Source of the DNA: [Actinomadura] parvosata subsp. kistnae
GTDB taxonomy: Bacteria > Actinomycetota > Actinomycetes > Streptosporangiales > Streptosporangiaceae
Assembly (NCBI RefSeq): GCF_900323885.1
Contig: NZ_OOHJ01000015.1
Location: 186,001-250,000, forward strand
DNA: 64,000 nucleotides
Direction of reading: 5' to 3'
Shown: piece after piece, positions 42,845 to 51,309 of the stretch
How the letters are laid out: each line of letters starts with the position of its first letter
Position numbering within the stretch: the first letter of the stretch is position 1
The notes under the pieces: generated by a model
What the model saw: the letters and a program-made list of their open reading frames with translations, nothing else
Told to the model about the DNA's origin: nothing
Database searches by the model: none
Program-made: the position numbers and the translations under genes

Positions 42845-43578
42845 GGCGGGCGCTCGTCCTGCTCGTGCTGGCCGCCGCCGCCCTCCTCGTCGTGGTCGAC
42901 CGCGCGGTCACCCCCTTGACTCCGGTACGGGCGGCGGGCGCCCGCGTGTACGGCGCGGCCGAGAGCGCGTTCGGGGTGGCGACCCGGGTGTTCGGCGGTG
43001 ATGGGCGGCTGCGGGAGCTGGAGCGGGAGAACGCGGCGCTGCGGGCCCGGCTGCTGTCGTCCGGCACCCGGTCGGCGGGGCGGCTCTCCGTGCCGGGCGG
43101 GTACCAGGGGGTGGCGGCGCACGTGGTCGGGTTCGGGCGGGGCCGCAGCGTCGCCATCGACGCCGGTGCCTCCGCCGGGCTCGGCCGCGACATGACCGTG
43201 CTGGACGCCGACGGCCTCGTGGGCAAGGTCACCTGGGCCGGGCCGGGGACCGCCTCGGTGTCGCTGATCACCGACGCGGGCTCGTCCATCGGGGCGCGCG
43301 TGGCGGGCTCGGGCGAGCTGGGCGTGGTGACCGGGGTGCCGGGTGCGGGGCTGCGGCTCAGTCTCTTCGACCCGAACGCGCCCGTCGAGGTGGGCGACCA
43401 GGTGGTGACGCTGGGGTCGGCGGGCGGGCGGCCGTACGTGGCCGGGGTGCCGATCGGGACGGTCACCGCGCTGGAGAGCGCGCCGGGTGCGGCCACCAGG
43501 ACGGCGCTGGTGCGGCCCGCCGCCCGGCTGTCCGCGCTCGGCCTCGTCGCGGTGATCGTGCCGCGGCCCGAGCGGTGA
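42829..43578 (+). CDS. mreC: rod shape-determining protein MreC
   Basis: 249 residues from ATG 42829; a GTG at 42841, whose GTGA overlaps the mreB stop, is equally likely. One N-terminal membrane helix (LVLLVLAAAALLVVVD), a coiled coil (GRLRELERENAALRARLL, about 60-80), then the two-barrel MreC domain: VVGFGRGRSVAIDAGASAGL, GLVGKVTWAGPGTASVSLIT and SVGARV-like stretches. It sits outside the membrane and bridges MreB/MreD to PBP2. The downstream mreD start overlaps its stop (GTGA). Confidence 0.93.
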   Translation: MVAPVRRALVLLVLAAAALLVVVDRAVTPLTPVRAAGARVYGAAESAFGVATRVFGGDGRLRELERENAALRARLLSSGTRSAGRLSVPGGYQGVAAHVVGFGRGRSVAIDAGASAGLGRDMTVLDADGLVGKVTWAGPGTASVSLITDAGSSIGARVAGSGELGVVTGVPGAGLRLSLFDPNAPVEVGDQVVTLGSAGGRPYVAGVPIGTVTALESAPGAATRTALVRPAARLSALGLVAVIVPRPER

Positions 43579-44063
43579 GCGCAGTGGGGTTCGTGCTGGT
43601 GGCGCTCGTCGCGCCGCTCGCGCAGGTGCTGCTGGTCAACCGCGCGGCCTGGGGCGGGCCCGACCTGGTGACGCTGGCCGTGGTGTGGCCGGCGCTGGCG
43701 CGCGGGCCTGTGTGGGGGTGCGTGGCGGGGCTGGTCGCGGGGCTGGCCGCCGACGTGACCCCGCCCGCCGACGGCACCGTGGGGCGCACCGCCCTGGCGC
43801 TGTCGCTGACGGGGCTGCTGGCGGGATGGCTGAGGCGGCCTTCAAGGGCCACGCGCCGGCCGCTGGTGGCGGGCGTCCTGGGGGCGGGGCTGGGGACGGT
43901 GCTGCCGTGCGTCGCCGCCGCCGGGCTCGGTGACGAGGTCTGGGCGTCGGCGACGGCCGGGCTGCCGCTCACCCTGGCGTGGACGGTGCCCCTGGGAGCC
44001 GTCCTGGGCGCCCTGCACGCGCGGCGGCGCCCCGCCGCCGAGGTGGTGCCGCGCCGTGTCTAG
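43575..44063 (+). CDS. mreD: rod shape-determining protein MreD
   Basis: 162 residues from GTG 43575, overlapping mreC by four bases. Five or so membrane segments cover nearly the whole protein (FVLVALVAPLAQVLLV, LVTLAVVWPALARGPVWG, LALSLTGLLAGWL), matching MreD in size and place. It is an integral member of the Rod complex. The next gene starts inside its last eight bases. Confidence 0.92.
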   Translation: MSAVGFVLVALVAPLAQVLLVNRAAWGGPDLVTLAVVWPALARGPVWGCVAGLVAGLAADVTPPADGTVGRTALALSLTGLLAGWLRRPSRATRRPLVAGVLGAGLGTVLPCVAAAGLGDEVWASATAGLPLTLAWTVPLGAVLGALHARRRPAAEVVPRRV

Positions 44064-45909
44064 GGGCAGGCTGCTCGTGCTGCGGCTGGTCGCCACGGCG
44101 ATGCTGGCCACGCTGCTCGGACGGCTGTGGTTCCTCCAGGTCGTCAACGGCGCGGCGTACGTGCGGGCGGCGGCCGACGTACGGGTCAGGAGCGTGCCGC
44201 TGCCGCCCACCCGGGGGCAGATCCTCGACGTGACCGGCCGCCCCCTCGTCACCAACACCACCCGGCCCGTCGTGACGGTGGACGCCATGGCCCTGGCCCA
44301 CCAGCCGGACGGCGGCCGGGCCGTGCTGACCCGGCTGGGCGAGGCGCTGGGCCGGCCGTACCGGCAGCTCGCGGAGAAGGTGCGGCTGTGCGGGCCGTCG
44401 GTGCCGCAGCCGTGCTGGCAGGGCTCACCGTACGAGCCGATCCCCGTGGCGCGGGACGTGAGCGTGCCGGTGGCGCTGCAGATCAGCGAGCGGCAGCAGG
44501 ACTTCCCCGGCGTCCGTACGGAGCCGCGCCCGATCCGGGTGTACCCCTACGGCCGGGCGGCGGCGCACACCCTCGGCTACGTGCAGGGCGCGAAGGGCCG
44601 CGACGGCCTCGAAGCCGCCTACGACCGGGACCTGGCCGGCCGGGCCGGGCGCACGGACGTGGCCGTGGACAACACCGGCCGGGTCACGAGGACGATCCGC
44701 CAGGAGCCGCCCGTCCCCGGCGACACGCTCGTGACCAGCATCGACGCCCGCGTCCAGGCTATCGCCGAGCAGGCGCTCGGCGAGGCCCTGGCGAGCGGCG
44801 GCGGCTCCTCCGGCGCGGCCGTGGTGCTGGAGTCCGCGACGGGCCGGGTGGTGGCGCTGGCCGGGCGGCCCGCGTACGACCCGTCGGTGTGGACGGACGG
44901 CGTGACGGCCCGCGAGTACCGGGCGCTGCCGCTGCTGTCGCAGGCCGTGCAGGGCGAGTGGGCGCCCGGCTCGACGTGGAAGGTCACCTCGGCGGCGGCA
45001 GCGGCGGCGGCCGGGTACGGGCTCGGCGCCACCTACGACTGCCCGCCCGGCTACACCGTCGGCGACCGGGTGTTCCGCAACTTCGCCGGGGCCGACCTCG
45101 GGCCGATGACCATGCACGGGGCGCTGGTGCGATCATGCGACACGATCTTCTACCGGCTGGCCGACCGGCTCTGGCGGCGCGGCTCCGACGCCCTGCAGCG
45201 CACCGCCCGCGGCTTCGGCTTCGGCCGGCCGACCGGCGTGGACCTGCCGGGCGAGGCGGCGGGCGCGGTGCCGGACGCGGCCTCGAAGCGGGCCCAGTGG
45301 CGGGCCACCCGGGCGGAGATCTGCCGCCGGTCCCGCGAGGGTTATCCGGAGATGGGCGACCGGGCGCGGGCCGCGTACCTGACGGAGCTAGCGCGCGAGA
45401 ACTGCCGGGGCGGCGGCGTGTGGCGGGGCGGCGACGCGGCGAACTTCGCCATCGGGCAGGGCGGCGTGCTGGTCACGCCGCTGCAACTGGCGCGGGCGTA
45501 CGCGGCCGTCGCCAACGGCGGCACCCTCTACAGCCCGCGCGTCGGCCTCAAGGTGGTGCGGCCCGGCGGGACGACCGTGCGCACGATCACCCCGCCGGTG
45601 ACCGGGCGGCTGCCGGCCTCGGACGCGACGCTCCGCTTCCTCCGGCAGGCCCTCGGCCAGGTGCCCAGGACGGGGACGGCCGCGGGCGCCTTCAAGGGGT
45701 TCCCGTTCGGCAGGATCGCGGTGGCGGGGAAGACGGGGACGGCGGAGTCGTTCGGGCGGCGGGACACCTCCTGGTTCGCCTCGTTCGCGCCCGACCCCGG
45801 CTACACGGTGGTCGTCGTGCTGTCGGAGGGCGGCAGGGGCGCCGAGGGCGCCGCGCCCGCGGCCCGCGCCATCTGGGAGGGCATCCTCGGGCTCAGGGAG
45901 CGGCGATGA
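44056..45909 (+). CDS. penicillin-binding protein 2 (class B, Rod complex transpeptidase)
   Basis: 617 residues from GTG 44056. N-terminal membrane helix (LVLRLVATAMLATLLGRL), a PBP dimerisation domain (VPLPPTRGQILDVTGRPLVT, HTLGYVQGAKGRDGLEAAYD) and a transpeptidase domain with the catalytic Ser/Lys in APGSTWKVTS, the second motif in VRSCDTIFYR and KTG in VAGKTGTAES. It cross-links peptidoglycan outside the membrane, working with RodA encoded next. An Arg- and Cys-containing segment (AEICRRSREGYPEMG ... ENCRGGGVW) is inserted before GQGGVLVTPLQLA, as in other actinobacterial PBP2 proteins. The gene symbol is pbpA/mrdA in other bacteria; I leave it open. Confidence 0.94.
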   Translation: MSRGRLLVLRLVATAMLATLLGRLWFLQVVNGAAYVRAAADVRVRSVPLPPTRGQILDVTGRPLVTNTTRPVVTVDAMALAHQPDGGRAVLTRLGEALGRPYRQLAEKVRLCGPSVPQPCWQGSPYEPIPVARDVSVPVALQISERQQDFPGVRTEPRPIRVYPYGRAAAHTLGYVQGAKGRDGLEAAYDRDLAGRAGRTDVAVDNTGRVTRTIRQEPPVPGDTLVTSIDARVQAIAEQALGEALASGGGSSGAAVVLESATGRVVALAGRPAYDPSVWTDGVTAREYRALPLLSQAVQGEWAPGSTWKVTSAAAAAAAGYGLGATYDCPPGYTVGDRVFRNFAGADLGPMTMHGALVRSCDTIFYRLADRLWRRGSDALQRTARGFGFGRPTGVDLPGEAAGAVPDAASKRAQWRATRAEICRRSREGYPEMGDRARAAYLTELARENCRGGGVWRGGDAANFAIGQGGVLVTPLQLARAYAAVANGGTLYSPRVGLKVVRPGGTTVRTITPPVTGRLPASDATLRFLRQALGQVPRTGTAAGAFKGFPFGRIAVAGKTGTAESFGRRDTSWFASFAPDPGYTVVVVLSEGGRGAEGAAPAARAIWEGILGLRERR

Positions 45910-45983
45910 CCACAGGGCGGCGCGTCGGGCCCGGAGAGCGGGCCAGGCTCAGGCGGCGGGTCAGGGCTGGAGGGCGGCGATGA
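45906..45983 (+). CDS. 25-codon Arg-rich ORF between pbp2 and rodA (possible coupling peptide)
   Basis: ATG 45906 overlaps the pbp2 stop as ATGA, and its TGA (45981-45983) overlaps the rodA ATG, again as ATGA. The 25-residue product starts MTTGRRVGPGERARLRRR and contains ten arginines. It fills the only gap in an operon where all other genes overlap. It may be translated merely to carry ribosomes to rodA, or it may be a chance ORF. GGAGGG seven to twelve bases before rodA also supports independent initiation there. Confidence 0.4.
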   Translation: MTTGRRVGPGERARLRRRVRAGGRR

Positions 45984-47116
45984 TCGCGGTCGCTGGGAAG
46001 AGGCGGCTGGTGTGGGCGCCGGCGCTGGGGCCGCCCGACCGGCTGCTGACGCTGCTGGCGCTGGCCCTGTCCGGCACCGGGCTGCTGCTGGTGTGGTCGG
46101 CCACGCGGATGGCGGGCGGGCACGCGCTGCTCGTGCGGCAGGCCGTGGCCGTCGGGGGCGGGCTCGTGCTCATGTGGCTGGTCTCCCGGGTCGACCTGCG
46201 GGTGCTGCGGGCGTACGTGCCCCTGGCGTACGTGCTGGCGCTGGCGGCGCTGGCCGCGGTGCTCAGCCCGCTCGGCGTGCGGGTCAACGGGGCGCACTCG
46301 TGGATCGTCCTGGCGCCGGGCGTGCAGTTCCAGCCGTCCGAGCTGGCCAAGCTGGCGCTGGCGCCGGCGTTCGCGGTGCCGCTCGCGGAGCTGCGCGACG
46401 GGCGGCGGCGGCCCGGGTTCGGCGTGGTGCTGCTGGCGCTGGCGCTGGCCGCGGCGCCCATCGGGCTCATCGCGTTGCAGCCGGACCTGGGCACGATGAT
46501 GGTGTTCGCGGCCATGGTGTCGGGTGCGCTGCTGGTGTCGGGGGCGCCCAAGCGGTGGCTGCTGGTGCTGTTTGCGGGCGCGGCGGCGGCCGGCGCGGCG
46601 GCGTGGCGGCTCGGGCTGGTCCGGCCGTACCAGCTCGAACGGCTACTCGTGCTGGTACGGCCGGGCGCCGACCCGGGCGGCGTGGGGTACAACGCCGCCC
46701 AGGCCCGCATCGCGATCGGCTCCGGCGGGCTGTCGGGCAAGGGCCTGTTCAACGGCGAGCAGACCGCCGGGCACTTCGTGCCGGAGCAGCACACCGACTT
46801 CATCTTCACGGTCGCGGGCGAGGAGCTCGGGTTCGCCGGGGCCGCGCTCATCCTGCTGGCCGTGTTCGTGCTGCTGTGGCGCGGGCTGTCGATCGCGCGC
46901 CACGCCGCCTCGCCGTACGGGGTCGTGCTGGCGGGCGGGCTGGTGTCGTGGCTGGGGTTCCAGACGTTCATGAACGCGGGCATGACCATGGGGCTCATGC
47001 CGATCGTGGGGGTGCCGCTGCCGTTCGTCTCGTACGGCGGCTCCGCGACGGTGGCGGGGCTGGTGGCGGTCGGGCTACTTCAGGCCGTGCACCGGAGCAA
47101 GCCCGTGCAGCCGTAG
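45980..47116 (+). CDS. rodA: RodA, SEDS-family peptidoglycan glycosyltransferase
   Basis: 378 residues from ATG 45980 (GGAGGG a few bases upstream). About ten membrane segments. SEDS motifs: VNGAHSWIVLAPGVQFQPSE (with the conserved Ser-Trp and QPSE), IALQPDLGTMMVF with the Asp near the catalytic site, ARIAIGSGGLSGKGLFNG, FVPEQHTDFIFTVAGEELG and MPIVGVPLPFVSYGGSATV. It polymerises lipid II into glycan in the Rod complex. It ends the wall-elongation operon; its last 42 bases overlap the convergent amidohydrolase gene. Confidence 0.95.
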   Translation: MIAVAGKRRLVWAPALGPPDRLLTLLALALSGTGLLLVWSATRMAGGHALLVRQAVAVGGGLVLMWLVSRVDLRVLRAYVPLAYVLALAALAAVLSPLGVRVNGAHSWIVLAPGVQFQPSELAKLALAPAFAVPLAELRDGRRRPGFGVVLLALALAAAPIGLIALQPDLGTMMVFAAMVSGALLVSGAPKRWLLVLFAGAAAAGAAAWRLGLVRPYQLERLLVLVRPGADPGGVGYNAAQARIAIGSGGLSGKGLFNGEQTAGHFVPEQHTDFIFTVAGEELGFAGAALILLAVFVLLWRGLSIARHAASPYGVVLAGGLVSWLGFQTFMNAGMTMGLMPIVGVPLPFVSYGGSATVAGLVAVGLLQAVHRSKPVQP

Positions 47117-48061
47117 CAGGTTCTCGCCCAGGATCTTGCGCTTGGCCTGGTCGGTGAGCTGCGGGTAGCCGTAGCCGTCGCACAGGTCCTGCGGGATCGT
47201 GAAGTCCCTGAACGCCCTCAGCGCCCACTGCGGATGGAAGATCGGCGCCTCCGAGCCGTAGATGATCTTGTCTTCGCCGCACCAGAAGAGCAGCTTGCCG
47301 ATGATCTCGGCGAACATCCTCGGCGCGCGCACGATGAAGTTGATCGTCGCCGCCAGGTCCGCGTACAGGTTCGGGTAACGCACGAGCTGCCAGCACGTCT
47401 CGTCCAGGAACGGCAGGCCGACGTGGAAGATGACGAAGTTGATGTCGGGGAAGTTCGCGGCGGCGCCGTCCATGTCCCACGTCTGCGTGTGCTCGATCGG
47501 CTGCGGGCCCAGCGGCACGCCCTTGTGCACGCCGATCAGGTTCACGCCCAGGTCCTGCGCCTTCTCGAAGACCGGGAAGGCCACCCTCGGGTCGTCCATG
47601 CGCCACGGGTACGGCGAGCCGTAGTCGTAGCGCACGTTGTACAGCTTGAACGCCCGCGCGTTGTACTCCCCCACCTGCCGCTCCATCAGGTCCAGCGCCC
47701 GGCGGCCCTCCAGCGGGTTCACCGACCCCCAGAACACCGTCCGGTCCGGGTCGCGGGCCGCCAGCTCCGCGCACTCCTGCCACGGCGACAGGCCGTCATG
47801 GTAGAGGTCGGTCAGCGGCAGCGGCATCGCCACCAGCATGTCCGTGTCCGACTCCTCGAACACCATGCGGCGGATGTCCTCGATCGTCCACTGCCGCAGG
47901 AACTCCTCCTGCGGCAGCGTCGTCTCCCCCTCCGGGGTGAGCGTCGTGTGGAAGGCGTACAGGTGGTTGGAGAACATCTGGCCCGCCGGGCCGAACGCGT
48001 TCTTGGGCTCGAAGTTGAGCACGTGGGCCACGCTGTCGAACACGAAGAAGTCGTCGATCAC
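47075..48061 (-). CDS. amidohydrolase family protein (amidohydrolase 2 / ACMSD-like)
   Basis: 328 residues from GTG 48061 (GGAGGGAAC upstream), whose GTGA overlaps the stop of the preceding gene. TIM-barrel amidohydrolase-2 features: IDDFFVFDSVAHVLNF, FWGSVNPLEGRRALDL, AFKLYNVRYDYG, LIGVHKGVPLGPQPI, FVIFHVGLPFLDE and KIIYGSEAPIF. Usual metal ligands are only partly kept: the N-terminal HxH is reduced to one His and the last Asp is Glu (GSEAP). Family members are hydrolases or decarboxylases of aromatic-derived acids. The coupled MIP18-like gene and divergent IclR regulator point to a catabolic operon. Confidence 0.87.
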   Translation of the reverse strand: MIDDFFVFDSVAHVLNFEPKNAFGPAGQMFSNHLYAFHTTLTPEGETTLPQEEFLRQWTIEDIRRMVFEESDTDMLVAMPLPLTDLYHDGLSPWQECAELAARDPDRTVFWGSVNPLEGRRALDLMERQVGEYNARAFKLYNVRYDYGSPYPWRMDDPRVAFPVFEKAQDLGVNLIGVHKGVPLGPQPIEHTQTWDMDGAAANFPDINFVIFHVGLPFLDETCWQLVRYPNLYADLAATINFIVRAPRMFAEIIGKLLFWCGEDKIIYGSEAPIFHPQWALRAFRDFTIPQDLCDGYGYPQLTDQAKRKILGENLLRLHGLAPVHGLK

Positions 48062-48423
48062 CGTAGTTCCCTCCCGATGTAGGCCGCCTTGTCGGGCACC
48101 TGCGCGGGCGGGGGCAGGAAGCGCAGCATCCGGGCCGCCCTCGGCGAGAGCCGCTCCGTCGTCCACACCTCGTCCCACACCACCTCGACCTCCGCCCGCT
48201 CGACGCCGGGCTGCTCCTCGATGCGCTCCCTCACCTCGGTCAGCACCCTGGCGGCGAACGGGCACCAGCCCGAGGTCAGCAACAGCTCGACGCGGGCCCG
48301 GCCGCCGCTCACCTCGACCGACCTGACCAGACCCATCTCCACGACGGAGATGCCCTTCTCCCTGCAGCACGGGTCGTAGACCCCGGACAGCGCCTCACTG
48401 GCCCACTGCGGTATCTCCGGCAT
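48058..48423 (-). CDS. MIP18/DUF59-family metal-sulfur cluster assembly-like protein
   Basis: 121 residues from ATG 48423. It resembles MIP18 (DUF59) proteins such as SufT and PaaD: SGVYDPCCREKGISVVEMGL, VRSVEVSGGRARVELLLTSG and WCPFAARVLTEVRERI, where the Cys of WCPF is the conserved one. Two adjacent Cys (DPCC) are extra. Such proteins help load iron-sulfur clusters on client enzymes. It is translationally coupled to the amidohydrolase, which may be its client or need a metal from it. It lies 71 bases from the divergent IclR gene. Confidence 0.85.
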   Translation of the reverse strand: MPEIPQWASEALSGVYDPCCREKGISVVEMGLVRSVEVSGGRARVELLLTSGWCPFAARVLTEVRERIEEQPGVERAEVEVVWDEVWTTERLSPRAARMLRFLPPPAQVPDKAAYIGRELR

Positions 48424-48494
48424 GACCTCATCGTCGGACGGGTGTGCCTTCTGGGGTAGGCGTCCTGTTTTCAGATGGCGCAGATGCTTGGTGG

Positions 48495-49226
48495 ATGACC
48501 GGCGAACCACCCAGCGATCTGATCCGCAGCGTCTCCCGCGCGCTCCGCGTGCTGGAGGAGGTCTCCCGCTCCGACCGGCCCCTGTCGGTCAAGGTCATCG
48601 CCCGCCGCTGCGGCCTGAACCTGTCCACCTCCTACCACCTGGTCCGCACCCTGTCCTACGAGGGCTACCTGCACCGGCGGCCCGACGGCGACTACACGCT
48701 CGGCTCGCAGGTGGCCGAGCGCTTCCACGAGATGCTGGAGGCCTTCCAGCGGCCGCCCCACGCCGCCGCCGTCCTGCGCCACCTCGCCGCCGCCAGCGGC
48801 CACACCGCCTACCTGGCCCAGCTCTCCGAAGGGCGCCTGGTCGTGGTGGACGTGGCCGAGGGGCCGCGCTCGCCGTACCTGGAGGACCTCCAGGCGGGCC
48901 TGGAGACGGCGCCGCACGCCACCGCGCTCGGCAAGGCGCTGCTGCTCTCCCTCCCGCCCCGCACCCGGCGCGGCGTCCTGACCGGGTACGGCCTGCGCCG
49001 CTTCACCTCCTCCACCCCGGCCAGCGTCGAGGACGTCGAGGAGGAGCTGGCCCGGTTACGGCCGGGGCAGGTGGTGGAGGAGCACGGGCAGTTCAGGGAG
49101 CAGGTGGCGTGCGCCGGCGCCGTCGTCCCCGGCACGGACTGGGCCATCGGCATCTCCACCCGCGGGCTGTCCATCCCGGCGATCGCCCGCATCCGCCTCG
49201 CCCAGGCCGTCCGAGACCTGGGATGA
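48495..49226 (+). CDS. IclR-family transcriptional regulator
   Basis: 243 residues from ATG 48495. N-terminal winged helix: SVSRALRVLEEVSRSDRPLS, VIARRCGLNLSTSYHLVRTL and EGYLHRRPDGDYTLG. The effector domain follows: LAAASGHTAYLAQLSEGRLV, PHATALGKALLLSLP and TDWAIGISTRGLSIPAIARI. IclR proteins bind small acids and usually control adjacent catabolic genes. The divergent amidohydrolase/MIP18 pair is the obvious target. Confidence 0.94.
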   Translation: MTGEPPSDLIRSVSRALRVLEEVSRSDRPLSVKVIARRCGLNLSTSYHLVRTLSYEGYLHRRPDGDYTLGSQVAERFHEMLEAFQRPPHAAAVLRHLAAASGHTAYLAQLSEGRLVVVDVAEGPRSPYLEDLQAGLETAPHATALGKALLLSLPPRTRRGVLTGYGLRRFTSSTPASVEDVEEELARLRPGQVVEEHGQFREQVACAGAVVPGTDWAIGISTRGLSIPAIARIRLAQAVRDLG

Positions 49227-49304
49227 CCCCCTGCCCGCCGCGCACCGTGAATACTGGGACGGACCGGGTCCTGGTTTCTGCTGCACCTGGAAAGGGGGCG
49301 CGGT

Positions 49305-49955
49305 ATGAGGGTGATCCTGTTCGGGGCGACCGGCATGATCGGGCGGGGGGTGCTCAGGGAGTGCCTGCTCGACGAGCGGGTCAGTGCCGTGCTGGCCGTG
49401 GGGCGGGCGGCCACCGGGGTCTCGCACCGGAAGCTCCGGGAGGTTCCGCACGACGACCTGCTCGACCTGGCGCCTGTCGAAGGGGAGCTCGGCGGGTACG
49501 ACGCGTGCTTCTTCTGCCTCGGTGTCTCGTCGGCCGGGATGAAGGAGAAGGAGTACCGGCGGATCACCTACGACTTCACGCTGTCCGTGGGTGAGACGCT
49601 GGCGCGGCTCAGCCCCGGGTCGACGTTCGTGTACGTGTCCGGCGCCGGCACCGACCCCCACGGGCGGGCCATGTGGGCGCGGGTGAAGGGCGAGACCGAG
49701 AACGCGCTGCTCGCGCTGCCGCTGGAGGCTTACATGTTCCGGCCCGGGTTCGTGCAGCCGATGCACGGCGTGCGGTCGCGTACCCGGCTCTACCGGGCGG
49801 CCTACGTCATCACGCGGCCGTTGTTCCCCGTGTTGCGGCGGGTGTTCGGGGGTGGGATGACGACGACCGAGCAGATCGGGCGGGCGATGATCGCGGTGGC
49901 CGAGCGGGGTGCGGCGAAGCGGATACTCGGGCCCGCCGACATCAACGCGCTCTGA
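49305..49955 (+). CDS. NAD(P)H-binding, NAD-dependent epimerase-like protein
   Basis: 216 residues from ATG 49305 (GGAAAGGGGG upstream). An atypical SDR: VILFGATGMIGRGVLRECL (nucleotide loop), FFCLGVSSAGMKEKEYRR, VYVSGAGTDPHGRAMWARVK with a Lys in place of the YxxxK pattern, and EAYMFRPGFVQPMHGVRS. Related proteins include HTATIP2/YybI-like NAD(P)-binding proteins with no fixed substrate. Its end overlaps the convergent MFS gene by 14 bases. Confidence 0.88.
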   Translation: MRVILFGATGMIGRGVLRECLLDERVSAVLAVGRAATGVSHRKLREVPHDDLLDLAPVEGELGGYDACFFCLGVSSAGMKEKEYRRITYDFTLSVGETLARLSPGSTFVYVSGAGTDPHGRAMWARVKGETENALLALPLEAYMFRPGFVQPMHGVRSRTRLYRAAYVITRPLFPVLRRVFGGGMTTTEQIGRAMIAVAERGAAKRILGPADINAL

Positions 49956-51216
49956 ACGTCGGGCGGCGGGCCCTCGCTGCGCCCGGGGCGAGGGGGACGG
50001 CGAGGAACGAGGCCGCGGCCGCCAGAGCCCAGACGGTCGCCCAGGAGGCGTGGGCGACGACCGCCGGGACGAGCAGCGGGGTCACGAAACCCGTCGCGAA
50101 CAACGTGGTGCCCAGGAGCCCGAGAGCGGTCCCGGCGCGGTCGGCGCCCGCCATGGCGGCGATCTCCGTGTAGGCGACGCCGTGCCACGCGTTGGCCAGC
50201 ACGCCGCCGACGGCCAGGGCGGCGACGGTGAGCGGGGTGGGCGCGCCGGTGAGCACCGCCGCGCCCGCCATGGCGAGGCCGGCCAGGGCGCCGATGGCCC
50301 TGATGTGGGTGCGGCGGCCGCCCGTGCGGTCGGTGCGGCGGCCGGTCCAGATGCGGGCCGCGCCGCCGCCGAGCTGGGCGATGACGACCGTGAGGCTGGC
50401 CAGGAAGGCGCCCTCGCCCTTGACGTCGTGCAGGAAGATCGCGGTGAAGGAGAGGACGGCGAACTGGGGGACGGTCAGCAGGGCACCCGCCAGCGCCAGC
50501 CGCCACACGTCCCAGCGGCGCAGCGGGGAGCGGGTGCCGGAGGTGGCGGGCGTGGTGCCGGGGGCGGCAGGCGTGGCCGGTGGGGTGGGTTCGTGGAGCC
50601 AGCGCCAGGTGGCCGCGGCGGCGGCGAGGCAGAAGGCGGCCGGTACGGCGTAGGCGGCGCGGAAGCCGTACGAGCCGGCGAGCCATGGCAGCACCGCCAC
50701 CCCGACCGCTCCGCCCACGGGGATGGCCGTCTGGCGGATGCTCATCGCGAAGCCGCGCTCCCCCTCGCCGAACCAGGTCATGACCGCGCGGCCGGAGGCG
50801 CCGTTGACGCTGCCGCCGAGCGCGCCGGCGACGGCGAGGCAGAGGCCCAGCAGGGCCACGCCCGCGCCGTCCTGCGGGGTCACGGCGGCGGCCATGACGG
50901 CGAGCAGCGCGCCGGTCGAGGTCAGGCCCGTGAGCAGGACGCGCCGGTCGCCGAAGCGGTCGGTGAGCAGGCCCCACACGATGTCGGAGGCCGCCACCCC
51001 GAGGCCGATACAGGCCAGCACGAGGCCGAGCGCCTCCGTGGACAGGTGGTATCCGGACCGCATCGCCACGCCCGTGACGGGGATGCCGGAGAACATGGCG
51101 GAGAAGGCGGCCTGCGCGCCGACCCCGACGGACAGCACGACCCAGCGGTGCCGGGGCCCGTACGAGCGCCGCTGGTCAGACGACAGGTTTCGCCCGTGCT
51201 GCTGCGTGATGGTCAT
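49942..51216 (-). CDS. MFS transporter
   Basis: 424 residues from ATG 51216. Twelve membrane helices with MFS features: GLGVAASDIVWGLLTDRFGDRR (motif A, loop 2-3), GGSVNGASGRAVMTWFGEGE, AMSIRQTAIPVGGAVG and a central cytoplasmic loop PTPPATPAAPGTTPATSG. The closest type known to me is the drug/metabolite exporter or cyanate-like branch; the substrate is unknown. It is divergent from the CGNR regulator with paired inverted repeats between them, suggesting regulated efflux. Confidence 0.92.
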   Translation of the reverse strand: MTITQQHGRNLSSDQRRSYGPRHRWVVLSVGVGAQAAFSAMFSGIPVTGVAMRSGYHLSTEALGLVLACIGLGVAASDIVWGLLTDRFGDRRVLLTGLTSTGALLAVMAAAVTPQDGAGVALLGLCLAVAGALGGSVNGASGRAVMTWFGEGERGFAMSIRQTAIPVGGAVGVAVLPWLAGSYGFRAAYAVPAAFCLAAAAATWRWLHEPTPPATPAAPGTTPATSGTRSPLRRWDVWRLALAGALLTVPQFAVLSFTAIFLHDVKGEGAFLASLTVVIAQLGGGAARIWTGRRTDRTGGRRTHIRAIGALAGLAMAGAAVLTGAPTPLTVAALAVGGVLANAWHGVAYTEIAAMAGADRAGTALGLLGTTLFATGFVTPLLVPAVVAHASWATVWALAAAASFLAVPLAPGAARARRPTFRAR

Positions 51217-51236
51217 GGGGTCCGCCTTTCGGAGGA

Positions 51237-51259
51237 AGTAACCGGAGATGGCGGTTACT
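51237..51259. promoter_or_regulatory. inverted repeat 1, candidate operator for the CGNR regulator
   Basis: AGTAACCG (51237-51244) and CGGTTACT (51252-51259) are perfect 8-bp complements around seven bases. It lies about 20 bases upstream of the MFS start codon. Confidence 0.65.
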
Positions 51260-51277
51260 CACCCTGGCAGGCTCGAA

Positions 51278-51300
51278 AGTAACTTGTCAACGCGGTTACT
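51278..51300. promoter_or_regulatory. inverted repeat 2, candidate operator for the CGNR regulator
   Basis: AGTAAC (51278-51283) and GTTACT (51295-51300) repeat the half-sites of inverted repeat 1. The centres are about 41 bases apart, four helical turns. It ends nine bases before the CGNR start, so binding would block that gene. Confidence 0.6.
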
Positions 51301-51309
51301 ATCGGGGTC

